From assembly GCA_040753075.1 (NCBI GenBank), contig JBFMHA010000035.1:1-34224 (forward strand): a stretch of 34,224 nucleotides of DNA, given 5' to 3'. Numbering within the stretch: the stretch's first letter is position 1; each line of letters opens with the position of its first letter. A program made the translations under genes and the position numbers. This document shows positions 16,936-24,779 of the stretch, one piece after another. Origin of the DNA: UBA6814 sp040753075. Its GTDB lineage: Bacteria; Desulfobacterota; Desulfovibrionia; Desulfovibrionales; Desulfovibrionaceae. Below the pieces are notes generated by a model. It was not told the origin of the DNA. It searched no databases and worked only from the letters and a program-made list of their open reading frames with translations.

Positions 16936-17292
16936 ATGAATACCGCCACAGCCGAAGCACTGGAGCGGGGCCACGTCTACAAGTCACGCGCCGCCGAGGC
17001 CCTGGGCCTGGAGGAGAAGTCCCTGCACGCCCTGGATATGGAGGACATCCTCCTCTCGGTGGAGGCCATGCAGAGCATCGGCCGCATCGCCTGTCGCATG
17101 CTGAGCCGCTACGTGCCGCGCCCGGCCGACATCCCCCGCCGCATGGCGGGGATCATGGCCGGGTTGTCCGAGGAGGTCTACTGGTGCGACGCCACGGGCC
17201 AGCTCGTGCTCTGCGCGGACCTGCACGGCGATTTCCACGCCATCCAGGTGCCGCTGGGGCACTGGACCATGCGGCCGCATCGGCACTGTTGA
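16936..17292 (+). CDS. Orphan 118-residue protein under sigma-54 control
   Basis: I do not recognise this family. The protein is soluble, with no signal peptide or membrane helix. The N-terminal half is helical and charged (ALERGHVYKSRAAEALGLEEKSLHALDMEDILLSVEAM, read in parts); the middle has RIACRMLSRYVPRPADIPRRMAGIMAGL; the C-terminal part looks like beta strands (EVYWCDATGQLVLCADL). Its ribosome site AGGAGGT is strong and it has a clear sigma-54 promoter, so it is likely a real regulated gene. The last nine residues (TMRPHRHC and stop) are encoded by the first unit of the tandem repeat at 17266-17461, so the original C-terminus may have been replaced. It is divergent from the EamA-addAB operon and convergent with the asmA-like gene. 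Confidence 0.75.
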   Translation: MNTATAEALERGHVYKSRAAEALGLEEKSLHALDMEDILLSVEAMQSIGRIACRMLSRYVPRPADIPRRMAGIMAGLSEEVYWCDATGQLVLCADLHGDFHAIQVPLGHWTMRPHRHC

Positions 17293-17461
17293 GGCGCGGG
17301 CCGGATCTGCGCGGATTTTTGGACAAAAAAACCAAAGGTTTTTTTGTCGGGCTCTGACCATGCGGCCGCATCGGCGCTGTCGAGGCGCGGGCCGGATCTG
17401 AGCGGAGTTTGGGGCAAAAAAAACTAAGGGTTTTTGCCGGGCGCTGGCCATGCGGCCGCAA
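17266..17461. repeat. Two 90-bp tandem repeats plus a partial third, with poly-A/poly-T hairpins
   Basis: Units begin at 17266 (91 bp), 17357 (90 bp) and 17447 (about 15 bp). Each starts with RCCATGCGGCCGCA and contains a hairpin: a perfect 12-bp stem at 17322-17333/17337-17348 and an 8-bp core at 17413-17420/17431-17438. Both have A-runs on one side and T-runs on the other, so they can end transcription in both directions between the convergent genes. Small differences between units are mostly single bases. Confidence 0.85.
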
Positions 17462-17493
17462 CGCCCCGCGAGGGTGTGGTTGGCCCGGCCGGC

Positions 17494-19638
17494 CTACTGC
17501 TTCTTCTCGTCCTTCTTGTCGCCGCCGAAGATGGAGCCCAGGCCCTTGCCGATGCCCTCCAGCGCGCCCTTGCCCACGTCCAACGCTCCCTTGCCCACCT
17601 CGGCCGGCAGCTTGACCACGCCCAGGGCCAGGCCCTTCACGAACTCCGCCGTGTCCAGGGAGGCCGACACGTTGTCGAAGGGACCGGTCACGGTGAAGGG
17701 AATCACCGGCGCGCCGGTGAGGTCCGCCTTGATCTTGCAGTTCACCGCCTCCTTGCCCAGGTCCGCCAGGCCCGAGCCGGTCACCTTGAGGTGGTCGGCC
17801 AGGAACGTGAGGTCGCTGGTGCGGGCCACCCCGTCCTTGATCTTGAAGGTGGCGGTGATGTCCTTGAACGCCTGCTGCTTCTCCGCGGTCTCCACCCGCT
17901 TCTTGGGGTCGTTGGCCGAGGCCTGCTCGAGTACCGCCTTGGGAATGACCTGGAAGCCCTTGATCACCCCGTTCCGCAGGGCGAAGCTGGCCAGGCCGTC
18001 CAGGCTGCGGACCAGGCTCTTGGGGTCCTCGCCGTCGGCGGAGAGGTCCAGCTTGAGCTGGGCCGCGCCCGTGGCCTTGTCGTCGCCCAGCACCTCTTGG
18101 AGCAGGTCTCCCAGGAGGACGTCCTGCAGGTCCAGGCCCAGGGTGGAGCGGGTCAGATTCCGGCTCATGTCCGCCGTCAGGTCGCTCCTGACCCGGCCGC
18201 CGTAGAGCGAGGCGGTGAAGGGCGACATCCTGACCACCCCGTCCTTGGCCGTGACCTTGACGGTCATGTCCGTGAGCCGGGCCCCGTAGACCTTGAGCGC
18301 GCCCACCTGGAGCGAGCCGTCCAGGAGCAGGGCGCGGAGCCTGTCCTTGGGCAGGCCGGCTTCGGGTTCCGTCTTGCCGCCCTTCTCGCCGGGGGCCGGC
18401 TTCTTGGCTTCCTTTTCTTCGCCCTTGGCCGGCGTCTTGCCTTCGGCCGGCAGGTATCGGCCCAGGTCCAGGGCGTCCGCGGACAGGTCGAAGCTGACCG
18501 CGGGCCGGGAGAAGTCCCAGGCCGCGGCCTTGCCGGTGAGGGCGGTGTCGTCCAGGGAGAGCTTCAGGCTGGGCGCGTCCACCCGCTGGGCCGAGGCCTT
18601 GAGGGTGAGGGTCGCGGCCAGCCGGGTCAGGGCCTTGTCGTCCGCCAGGGCGGGCGCGGCCTGGCCCAGGGCGGCCAGGACCTGGCGCGGGTTGCACTCG
18701 GCCAGGTTGATCTCCACGGCCGCGGCCGGGGCCGCGGGCAGGTTGTCCACCGCGGCCTTGCCCGAGAGGTTGAGGCCCAGGGCGGCGAGCTTCAGGTTGG
18801 CCACGTCCAGCCGATGCTTGGCGTAGTCCATGGTCAGGTCCGCGGCCAGGCTGGCGGCCAGTTTGCCGCCGGGCAGGTCCTCGCCGGCCAGGTCGACGTC
18901 CAGGGTCAGGCCGGAGAGGGCGCTCTTCTGGGCCTCGGGCGCGTATTCGGCGCGGGCCTTGAGGCGCACGGTCCCGGCCAGCTTGGGGGCCGTGGACTCC
19001 AGGCCGGTGGAGAAGGCGATGTCCACGGGCCTGCCCGGAGTCACCAGGCCGGTGGCCAGGTCCAGGTCCTTGAGCGCCGCCTTCTGCCCCGCGGCGCGGT
19101 CCTCCCAGGTGATGGCGGCCTTCTCCACCCGGACCCCGCCCACGGCCAGGGCCGCGATCCGCGGTCCCTTGTCCGTCTTGGGCCGGGCCTCGCCCAGGGT
19201 CTCCTCCTTCACCTCGGACGCGGCGGGCGGCTTGGTCCCGGCCAGGTCCTCCCAGTTGCCCTTGCCCCGGGAATCCCGGGCCAGGTTCAGGGCGAGGCCG
19301 CGCACCACCACGGTGTCCACCTCCACCTCGCGGGAGAGCAGGGGGAGCAGCCTGACCCGCACGTCCGCCTCCTGCACCGCGGCGAAGGGCGCGTCGCCGA
19401 AGCCCGGGGCGTTGGACAGGGCCAGCGCCCCGGTGCGCACCCCCAGCCAGGGAAACACCGACAGGGAGAGGTCGCCGCCGAAGGTCAGGGTGCGGCCGGT
19501 GCGCTCGCGCACCAGTTCCGCGATCTTGGTCTTGTAGGCGTTGGGATTGACGACCCGGGGCAGGATGAGCGCGGCCAGGACCACGAGCACGACCAGCGCG
19601 CCGAGGACCATGCCGAGGATCTTGACGGTCTTGGCCAT
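17494..19638 (-). CDS. AsmA-family protein
   Basis: AsmA-like proteins are anchored in the inner membrane with a large periplasmic part and are linked to phospholipid transport and outer-membrane assembly. The 714-residue protein has an N-terminal membrane anchor (about 7-30), then the AsmA N-terminal repeat (PRVVNPNAYKTKIAELV, RTGRTLTFGGDLSLSVFPWLGV, NAPGFGDAPFAAVQEADV), a long beta-rich middle with a Lys/Glu/Pro linker (about 400-430), and the AsmA C-terminal part (about 470-670; NLTRSTLGLDLQDVLLGDLLQEVLG cut by eye). The tail is Lys/Asp rich. The start at 19638 was chosen because GGAGG lies six bases before it; the ATG five codons upstream has none. It is a single-gene unit with its own candidate promoter and ends in the tandem repeat. 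Confidence 0.9.
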   Translation of the reverse strand: MAKTVKILGMVLGALVVLVVLAALILPRVVNPNAYKTKIAELVRERTGRTLTFGGDLSLSVFPWLGVRTGALALSNAPGFGDAPFAAVQEADVRVRLLPLLSREVEVDTVVVRGLALNLARDSRGKGNWEDLAGTKPPAASEVKEETLGEARPKTDKGPRIAALAVGGVRVEKAAITWEDRAAGQKAALKDLDLATGLVTPGRPVDIAFSTGLESTAPKLAGTVRLKARAEYAPEAQKSALSGLTLDVDLAGEDLPGGKLAASLAADLTMDYAKHRLDVANLKLAALGLNLSGKAAVDNLPAAPAAAVEINLAECNPRQVLAALGQAAPALADDKALTRLAATLTLKASAQRVDAPSLKLSLDDTALTGKAAAWDFSRPAVSFDLSADALDLGRYLPAEGKTPAKGEEKEAKKPAPGEKGGKTEPEAGLPKDRLRALLLDGSLQVGALKVYGARLTDMTVKVTAKDGVVRMSPFTASLYGGRVRSDLTADMSRNLTRSTLGLDLQDVLLGDLLQEVLGDDKATGAAQLKLDLSADGEDPKSLVRSLDGLASFALRNGVIKGFQVIPKAVLEQASANDPKKRVETAEKQQAFKDITATFKIKDGVARTSDLTFLADHLKVTGSGLADLGKEAVNCKIKADLTGAPVIPFTVTGPFDNVSASLDTAEFVKGLALGVVKLPAEVGKGALDVGKGALEGIGKGLGSIFGGDKKDEKKQ

Positions 19639-19698
19639 GGCGGACCTCCGCATTCCGGATTATCCCAGCAGAAGGGAATGCTTAGGGAATCGAGCGTC

Positions 19699-19737
19699 AT
19701 GCTATCTTCTCCCGGGGCTCGGCACAACACCCGGGAG
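19699..19737 (-). promoter_or_regulatory. Candidate promoter and inverted repeat upstream of asmA-like gene
   Basis: On the minus strand TTGTGC (19722-19727) and TAGCAT (19699-19704) are 17 bp apart. A perfect 8-bp inverted repeat, CTCCCGGG/CCCGGGAG (19709-19716 and 19730-19737), straddles the -35 box and could be an operator. The rest of the 320 bp between this gene and cheX holds only the cheX terminator. Confidence 0.4.
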
Positions 19738-19819
19738 CAGAAAAATGCGGGGTGGCGGTCAGAAAACCGGCAGGCCGTTGATCCGCGGGCTCTTCTTCAT
19801 CCTCGGGAGCAAGGCGTGG

Positions 19820-19853
19820 AAAAAAGAACGCCGATGTCCCGGGGGCATCGGCG
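19820..19853 (-). terminator. Rho-independent terminator of cheX
   Basis: On the minus strand an 8-bp stem (CGCCGATG/CATCGGCG, 19846-19853 and 19829-19836) is followed by TTCTTTTTT. It lies about 105 bp past the cheX stop. Confidence 0.75.
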
Positions 19854-19958
19854 CGTCTTCGATCCTGACGGCGCAGGGCGGCGGCGCTCCCGTGGAGATG
19901 CGCGGGGGAGCGGCGTGTCGGCGGCGACCCGGCCGTCGCGGGGGTTTCAAGCGCCGGG

Positions 19959-20429
19959 CTACTCCAGGGAGACTTCCACGGTGAAGGGGCCGTTGGGGGT
20001 TTCGAAGGGGATGGCCAGGAGCGGGTCCTTGCAGATGTGGGAGATGGAGTGGTCCTTGCCGGTGATGACCGTGGGGATGCCGCCGTTCATGGTCATGCCG
20101 ATCTCGGCCAGCCCGCGCCGGGCCTGCCCTGAGATCATGTTGGTCAGCTCGCCCACCGCGTCCTTCACGTCCTGGTTCATCTCGGTGATCTGCTCGCCCA
20201 GCATGTTCGACACGATGACCTTGATGGCCGCCTCGGAGAAGGTCACGGAGATGGTGCCGTTGCGGTCGCCGGACATGCTGATGATGCCGCTCACGTCGCC
20301 GCAGGCCACGTTGTCGCGCTTCATGTAGGGCTTGCCGGCCTTCACTTCGACCATGGCCATGGTGGAGATGACGTTCTCCACCGCGTGCAGGAACGGCTTC
20401 ACTACCTTGGCGTCTTCTTTCACGTTCAT
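19959..20429 (-). CDS. cheX: CheX-like CheY-phosphate phosphatase
   Basis: CheX removes phosphate from CheY to reset the motor signal. The 156-residue protein has the single CheX signature, Glu94-x-x-Asn97 in AVGELTNMISGQAR, and the family's beta strands (VACGDVSGIISMSGDRNGTISV, read in parts; FTVEVSLE at the end). It has one phosphatase motif, as expected for CheX, where CheC has two. AAGGA lies upstream of the ATG at 20429. It is not next to other chemotaxis genes and has its own terminator, so it is probably expressed alone. Proteins of this type in related bacteria also act on other response regulators, so its partner is not certain. Confidence 0.88.
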   Translation of the reverse strand: MNVKEDAKVVKPFLHAVENVISTMAMVEVKAGKPYMKRDNVACGDVSGIISMSGDRNGTISVTFSEAAIKVIVSNMLGEQITEMNQDVKDAVGELTNMISGQARRGLAEIGMTMNGGIPTVITGKDHSISHICKDPLLAIPFETPNGPFTVEVSLE

Positions 20430-20490
20430 TGGGTATATCCTTTAGCGGAGTACCGCGAAATTCGTCTCTTACCAATTCGTCCGGGGGGAA

Positions 20491-22230
20491 TCAACCGCCG
20501 CGGTTCTCCTGGAATTTTTCGTCCGGCCTGGGCAGGGCCACGGGCAGCCGACCTGCGGCCGGCCCCTGGCCGTGCAGGGCCAGGGCCAGGGCCTCCAGGA
20601 CGCAGGGGTTTGCTCCATAGGCCACCATCAGGCCGGCCGCGTCCGGGAACAGGGCGAGCTCCTGGGGCTCGGCCAGGGAGACCGCCACCAGGCGGTCCCC
20701 CGGCAAGGCTCGGCCCAGCGCGGCCTGGCCCGGCCGGCGGTCGGGGCGGGAGGCCAGCAGCACCACGCCCCGGGCCTCGCGGGCCTCGCGCACCGCCGCG
20801 GCGATGTCCTCCTCGCCGGGGTCCAGGGGCAGGATGCGCAGGGAGAGATTGGGGTTGATCCCGGCGCAGAACGCCTCCAGGCCCTGGTATCCGCCCGGCC
20901 AGAGGACCAGGATGCGGTCGGTCGGGGCGAAGGGCAGCAGCCCCGGGGCCGGGCGGAGCACGGTCAGGCCGGCCCCGGCCAGGTCCCGGGCCGCGGCGAG
21001 GTGTTCCGGGGTGGCGCAGGCGGCGCGGGCCCGGGCCGGGTTCGCGCCGCTGTCGCCCTTGATCCCGAAGCGGGCCTTGGCCCGCAGGATGCGCCGCACC
21101 GAGGCGTCCAGGCGCTCGGCCGGAACCTCCCCGGAGCGGGCCGCCTCCAGAAGCCGGGCCACGGCCCGCACCTGGTCGCGGGGGTCGAAGTCCCGGTCCG
21201 CGCCGAAGAGCAGGATGTCGGCCCCGGCCTTGAACGCGGCCAGGGCGGCTTCCGGCGGAGTCATGCGCCGGGCCAGGGCGCCCATGCCCAGGGAGTCGGT
21301 GACGATGAGCCCGTCGAAGCCCATCTCCCGCAGGAGTCCCAGGATCGTCGGGGACAGGGTGGCCGGCAGGCCTGCGGGGTCCAGGGCCGGGACCGCCAGG
21401 TGGCCGGTCATGATGGCCGGCGTCCCGGCGCGCACCGCCCGGCGGAAGGGCAGGAGCTCCACCGCCTCCAGCCGCTCCCGGGAGTGGGACAGCAGGGGCA
21501 TGTCGGCGTGGGAGTCCACGTCCGTGTCCCCGTGCCCCGGGAAATGTTTGGCCACGGGCAGCACCCCTTCCTCGGCCGCGCCGGCCATGGCCGCCAGGCC
21601 GAAGCGGGCCACGGCCTCGGGGTCCGAGCCGTAGGAGCGGGTGCCGATGGCCCGGTTGTCCGGGTTCACGTTCACGTCCAGCACCGGGGCCAGGTTCACG
21701 TTGATGCCCACGGCCAGCAGTTCGCGGGCGGTGATCCGGGCCGCGCGGCGGGCGGTGTCCGGGTCGCCGGAAGCGCCCAGGAGCATGGCCGGGGGCATGA
21801 CCGTCCAGCCCTTGGTGAGCCGGGCCACCGCGCCGCCCTCCTGGTCCACGGCCACGAATAGTCCCGGCCCCCGGTCCAGGGGCGAGGCCATGCGCCGGGC
21901 CTCGGCCGCGAGCCGGGCCACCTGCTCCGGGTCCTGCACGTTGCCCACCCGGGAGAACAGGGCGACGCCCCCCGCGCGCCAGCGGCCCAGGAGCTCCTGG
22001 GCCAGGGGGGACAGGGTCGCGCCCTCGAAGGAGACCATGAAGATCTGGCCGACCTTCTCCTCCAGGCTCATGCGCTCCAGCCACTGGCCGGCGACGGCGT
22101 CCGCCGGGTCCCGGGGGGAGGGCAGGTCGGTGAAGGCCGCCGCCGCGCCCGGGAGCAGGGCCGCGAGGAGCAGGGCCGCGAACAGGAGGGCCGGGAGGAG
22201 GGGAGGCAGGATGCGGCGCACGGCGGTCAT
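20491..22230 (-). CDS. nagZ: Secreted beta-N-acetylglucosaminidase-like GH3 protein
   Basis: NagZ-type GH3 enzymes release N-acetylglucosamine from muropeptides during cell-wall recycling. The 579-residue protein has a signal peptide or N-terminal membrane anchor (about 1-33), the GH3 barrel (about 45-375) and a C-terminal alpha/beta domain (about 400-579). The barrel carries FVAVDQEGGAVARL, the catalytic loop KHFPGHGDTDVDSH near 228-241, and nucleophile Asp near 308 in LIVTDSLGM. Classical NagZ is cytoplasmic and about 340 residues; this exported two-domain form resembles Gram-positive and Bacteroidetes types, which act outside the cytoplasm. The ATG at 22230 overlaps the stop of the ZIP transporter gene (ATGA), so translation is coupled. 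Confidence 0.88.
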   Translation of the reverse strand: MTAVRRILPPLLPALLFAALLLAALLPGAAAAFTDLPSPRDPADAVAGQWLERMSLEEKVGQIFMVSFEGATLSPLAQELLGRWRAGGVALFSRVGNVQDPEQVARLAAEARRMASPLDRGPGLFVAVDQEGGAVARLTKGWTVMPPAMLLGASGDPDTARRAARITARELLAVGINVNLAPVLDVNVNPDNRAIGTRSYGSDPEAVARFGLAAMAGAAEEGVLPVAKHFPGHGDTDVDSHADMPLLSHSRERLEAVELLPFRRAVRAGTPAIMTGHLAVPALDPAGLPATLSPTILGLLREMGFDGLIVTDSLGMGALARRMTPPEAALAAFKAGADILLFGADRDFDPRDQVRAVARLLEAARSGEVPAERLDASVRRILRAKARFGIKGDSGANPARARAACATPEHLAAARDLAGAGLTVLRPAPGLLPFAPTDRILVLWPGGYQGLEAFCAGINPNLSLRILPLDPGEEDIAAAVREAREARGVVLLASRPDRRPGQAALGRALPGDRLVAVSLAEPQELALFPDAAGLMVAYGANPCVLEALALALHGQGPAAGRLPVALPRPDEKFQENRGG

Positions 22231-23033
22231 CCCAGGGCCACGTCCAGGGTCATCATCACCGCGAACCCGAGAATGGTCCCCATGGTGGCCTGGTCGCCGA
22301 AGCCCGAGGACTGGGACTCGGGGATGACCTCCTCCACCACCACGAAGATCATGGCTCCGGCGGCGAAGGCCAGGGCGTAGGGCAGGATCGGCCGGGCCGC
22401 CAGCACCGCGAAGGCGCCCAGGACCCCGGCCACGGGCTCCACGACGCCCGAGAGCTGGCCGTACCAGAAGCTCTTGAGGCGGCTCATGCCCGCCCGGCGC
22501 AGGGGCACGGACACCGCGGTCCCCTCCGGGAAGTTCTGGATGCCGATGCCGATGGCCAGGGCCACGGCCCCGGCCAGGTCGGCCGAGGGCAGGCCCGCGG
22601 CCACGGCCCCGAAGGCCACGCCCACGGCCAGGCCCTCGGGGATGTTGTGCAGGGTGATGGCCAGCACCAGGAGCACGCTGCGCTGCCAGTCCACGGGCAC
22701 GCCCTCGGCCTCGCTGCGCGGGGCGTTGAGGTGCAGGTGGGGCAGGAACCGGTCCACCAGCCGCAGGAACGCCGCGCCGGACACGAAACCCGCCAGGGCG
22801 GGCGCGAAGGACCAGCGCCCCAGGTCCGCGGACATCTCGATGGCCGGGGCCAGGAGCGACCAGTAGCTGGCCGCGATCATGACCCCGGCCGCGAACCCGA
22901 GCATCACGTCCAGGACCTTGCGGGACACGTCCCGGGTCAGGAACACCACGGCCGCGCCCAGGGCGGTGACGCCCCAGGTGAACAGGGTGGCCAGGAGGGC
23001 CTGGAGCACGGGAGAGAGGGCGGCGAAGTCCAC
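22227..23033 (-). CDS. ZIP-family metal transporter
   Basis: ZIP proteins move zinc or other divalent metals into the cytoplasm. The 268-residue protein has about eight membrane helices and the two family motifs in the metal path: HNIPEG at 129-134 and QNFPEG at 166-171. The loop between helices 3 and 4 has HLHLN near 99-103, a typical cytoplasmic metal-binding spot. The start is GTG at 23033, with GGAGGAG upstream. Its stop overlaps the nagZ-like start. A 32-codon frame with a ribosome site ends three bases before this start and may be a leader peptide. Metal preference cannot be told from sequence. Confidence 0.9.
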   Translation of the reverse strand: MDFAALSPVLQALLATLFTWGVTALGAAVVFLTRDVSRKVLDVMLGFAAGVMIAASYWSLLAPAIEMSADLGRWSFAPALAGFVSGAAFLRLVDRFLPHLHLNAPRSEAEGVPVDWQRSVLLVLAITLHNIPEGLAVGVAFGAVAAGLPSADLAGAVALAIGIGIQNFPEGTAVSVPLRRAGMSRLKSFWYGQLSGVVEPVAGVLGAFAVLAARPILPYALAFAAGAMIFVVVEEVIPESQSSGFGDQATMGTILGFAVMMTLDVALG

Positions 23034-23036
23034 GGG

Positions 23037-23135
23037 TCACTCCTCCATGAGCCCGGCCAGGAAAAGCCGCGCCCGGCCGATGGCCGCGGCATCCGGGCAG
23101 GGCGGGGCGGGGCGGGAGGTCGGGGTGTGGTCCAT
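23037..23135 (-). CDS. Possible 32-residue leader peptide ahead of the ZIP gene
   Basis: A short frame starting at ATG 23135, with GGAG at proper spacing, ends in TGA at 23037, three bases before the ZIP GTG. The ribosome site of the ZIP gene (GGAGGAG) is formed by its last codons, so translation of the two would be coupled. The peptide begins MDHTPTSRPAPPC and ends LFLAGLMEE. A GC-rich 8-bp hairpin (23145-23152/23161-23168) lies just upstream. It may not be translated at all; high GC makes such frames common. Confidence 0.3.
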   Translation of the reverse strand: MDHTPTSRPAPPCPDAAAIGRARLFLAGLMEE

Positions 23136-23286
23136 GCGGGCTCCGCGCCGGGGATGAGGTCCCGGCGCACTGCACTTCATACATTTCCGGCGCGGAGGAG
23201 GCAATGGGAGCGGGCCGTGGCCCGCAGGCGGCTTGCCCAGGAGGGGCCAGGCGGCGTACAAGCCGGCAAGGAGCCGGGAGGAGCCC

Positions 23287-23703
23287 ATGAAATCGTACCG
23301 CCAGGAACTGTGGTTCAACGTCCCGTCCCGCCGGGGCTTCGTGAACATCACCCCCCAGGTGGAGGAGGCCCTGCGCCAGAGCGGCGTCCGCGAGGGCCTG
23401 TGCCTGGTCAACGCCATGCACATCACGGCCAGCGTGTTCATCAACGACGACGAGGGCGGCCTGCACCACGACTACGAGGTCTGGCTGGAGAAGCTCGCCC
23501 CCCACGAGCCGGTGAGCGGCTACCGCCACAACGTGGGCGAGGACAACGCCGACGCCCACCTGAAGCGCCAGATCATGGGCCGCGAGGTGGTGGTGGCGGT
23601 GACCGAGGGCCGGCTGGACTTCGGCGCCTGGGAGCAGATATTCTACGGCGAGTTCGATGGGAGAAGAAAGAAGCGGGTGCTCGTCAAGATCATCGGGGAG
23701 TAA
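23287..23703 (+). CDS. YjbQ/UPF0047 family protein
   Basis: A 138-residue protein of the UPF0047/YjbQ family, small beta-rich trimers reported to have weak thiamine-phosphate synthase activity; the true role is unclear. Family motifs are present in order: FVNITPQVEEALRQSGV, NAMHITASVFINDDE, HHDYEVWLEKLAP, YRHNVGEDNADAHLKRQIMG and GAWEQIFYGEFDGRRKKRV. The three His clusters form the conserved metal or phosphate site. GGAGGAG precedes the ATG at 23287. It is divergent from the ZIP gene and followed 5 bp later by a secreted protein gene, so the two plus-strand genes probably form an operon. Confidence 0.92.
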   Translation: MKSYRQELWFNVPSRRGFVNITPQVEEALRQSGVREGLCLVNAMHITASVFINDDEGGLHHDYEVWLEKLAPHEPVSGYRHNVGEDNADAHLKRQIMGREVVVAVTEGRLDFGAWEQIFYGEFDGRRKKRVLVKIIGE

Positions 23704-23708
23704 GGGCC

Positions 23709-24251
23709 ATGCGAAGGATTCTTCTGGCCGCTGCGGCGCTGGTTCTGCTGGCTTCCCCGGGCCTGGCCAGGGACCCGGAATGCACCGACGGCGGGGCCGT
23801 GACCGGGCCGGGGTTCGGGTACATGCTGACCGCGCCCAGCGGGTGGTGCTTCTTCTTCAAGGATGACAGCGATGCGGACGTGCGCGCCCTGCTCACGCCG
23901 GAGCTGAGCGAGCCGGCCGCGGCCCCGGTGTCCATCCGGGTGCGGGTGGTGTTCCGCTCGGACACCACCCTGAACGACCTGTGGCAGGCCGAGATCAACC
24001 GCTTCAAGGCCCGCCGCGGCGAGCAGTATGCCGCCTCCTGGGGCCTGGACATCCCCTTCGCCAAGAACTTCGCGGCCCGCACCCTGGACCTCTTCGCCGA
24101 CGGCTACGGCCCCCGCACCACGGTGGCCATCGCCGAGCAGGCCCGGGTGTTCGTGGTCCTCACCTACGCCGCGGACGCCGCGGACCTCCACGACTGGCAC
24201 CGGGAAACCTTCCGCCGCTTCGCCAAGGAATACGTGATTCCCATGCAGTAG
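23709..24251 (+). CDS. Secreted protein of unknown function
   Basis: A 180-residue protein with a signal peptide (about 1-21, cleavage after GLA in PGLARDPE). The mature part has two early Cys (PECTDGG and GWCFFFKDD), which could form a disulfide, and a mixed alpha/beta pattern. Segments such as YMLTAPSGWCFFF, IRVRVVFRSD and HDWHRETFRRFAKEYVIPMQ resemble small periplasmic proteins whose fold handles a 'fatty or peptide' ligand, but I cannot assign a family. It follows yjbQ by 5 bp with GGG-rich spacing and converges on the DUF188 gene. Confidence 0.75.
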   Translation: MRRILLAAAALVLLASPGLARDPECTDGGAVTGPGFGYMLTAPSGWCFFFKDDSDADVRALLTPELSEPAAAPVSIRVRVVFRSDTTLNDLWQAEINRFKARRGEQYAASWGLDIPFAKNFAARTLDLFADGYGPRTTVAIAEQARVFVVLTYAADAADLHDWHRETFRRFAKEYVIPMQ

Positions 24252-24300
24252 CCAGGGGGCATGCCGCAGCCGCGGGCCCGGGCGGTGGGCCCCGGCCGGC

Positions 24301-24753
24301 TCATCCGTTGCGGAGCCGGTTCGCCATCTGGTTGAACTGGTTCGCGAAACTCTCGATGTCCCGCCGGTTCAGGGGCGCGGGCCCCCCGGTCACTACGCCG
24401 CCGTCGCGCAGCTCCGAGAGCAGGTTGCGCATGGCCAGGCGGCCCTGGATGTTGTCCTTGCTGAACACCTCGCCCCGGGGGCTCAGGGCGTGGGCGTCCT
24501 TGGCGATGACCTGGGCGGCCAGGGGGATGTCCGCGGTGACGACCAGGTCGCCGGGGGCCACGCGCTCCGCGATCGCCGCGTCCACCACGTCGAAGCCCTG
24601 GCCCACCCTGAGGGCGCTGATGAACTCGGACTCGGGCACGGCCAGGGTCTTGTTGGCCACCAGGGTAAGGCCCATGCGCAGGCGTTGGGCTGCGCGGAAG
24701 AGTATCTCCTTGATGGGAGTGGGCAGGGCGTCGGCGTCGGCGTAGACGTGCAC
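24301..24753 (-). CDS. YaiI/YqxD family (DUF188) protein
   Basis: A 150-residue cytoplasmic protein of the UPF0178/DUF188 family, thought from fold comparison to be a PIN-like or NYN-like nuclease, with no proven activity. Acidic motifs typical of that fold are present: YADADALP at the N-terminus, VVDAAIAERVAPGDLVVTADIPLA in the middle and FSKDNIQGRLAMRNL. The end DIESFANQFNQMANRL is also typical of the family. The start is GTG at 24753, with GAGGA upstream. It is convergent with the secreted protein gene and lies 26 bp after the stop of the next upstream minus-strand gene. Confidence 0.9.
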   Translation of the reverse strand: MHVYADADALPTPIKEILFRAAQRLRMGLTLVANKTLAVPESEFISALRVGQGFDVVDAAIAERVAPGDLVVTADIPLAAQVIAKDAHALSPRGEVFSKDNIQGRLAMRNLLSELRDGGVVTGGPAPLNRRDIESFANQFNQMANRLRNG

Positions 24754-24779
24754 GGCTTGTCCTCAATATCCGGGACGGC

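Noticed and set aside
16984..17451. Minus-strand frame containing repeated KPLVFF-like peptides
   Set aside because: It is the tandem repeat translated backwards; it has no ribosome site and overlaps the well-supported orphan gene.
17266..17461. CRISPR array
   Set aside because: Only two full units, directly adjoining without spacers.
20385..20858. Plus-strand frame across the cheX-nagZ gap
   Set aside because: It is antisense to nagZ over most of its length, has no ribosome site and is filler-like.
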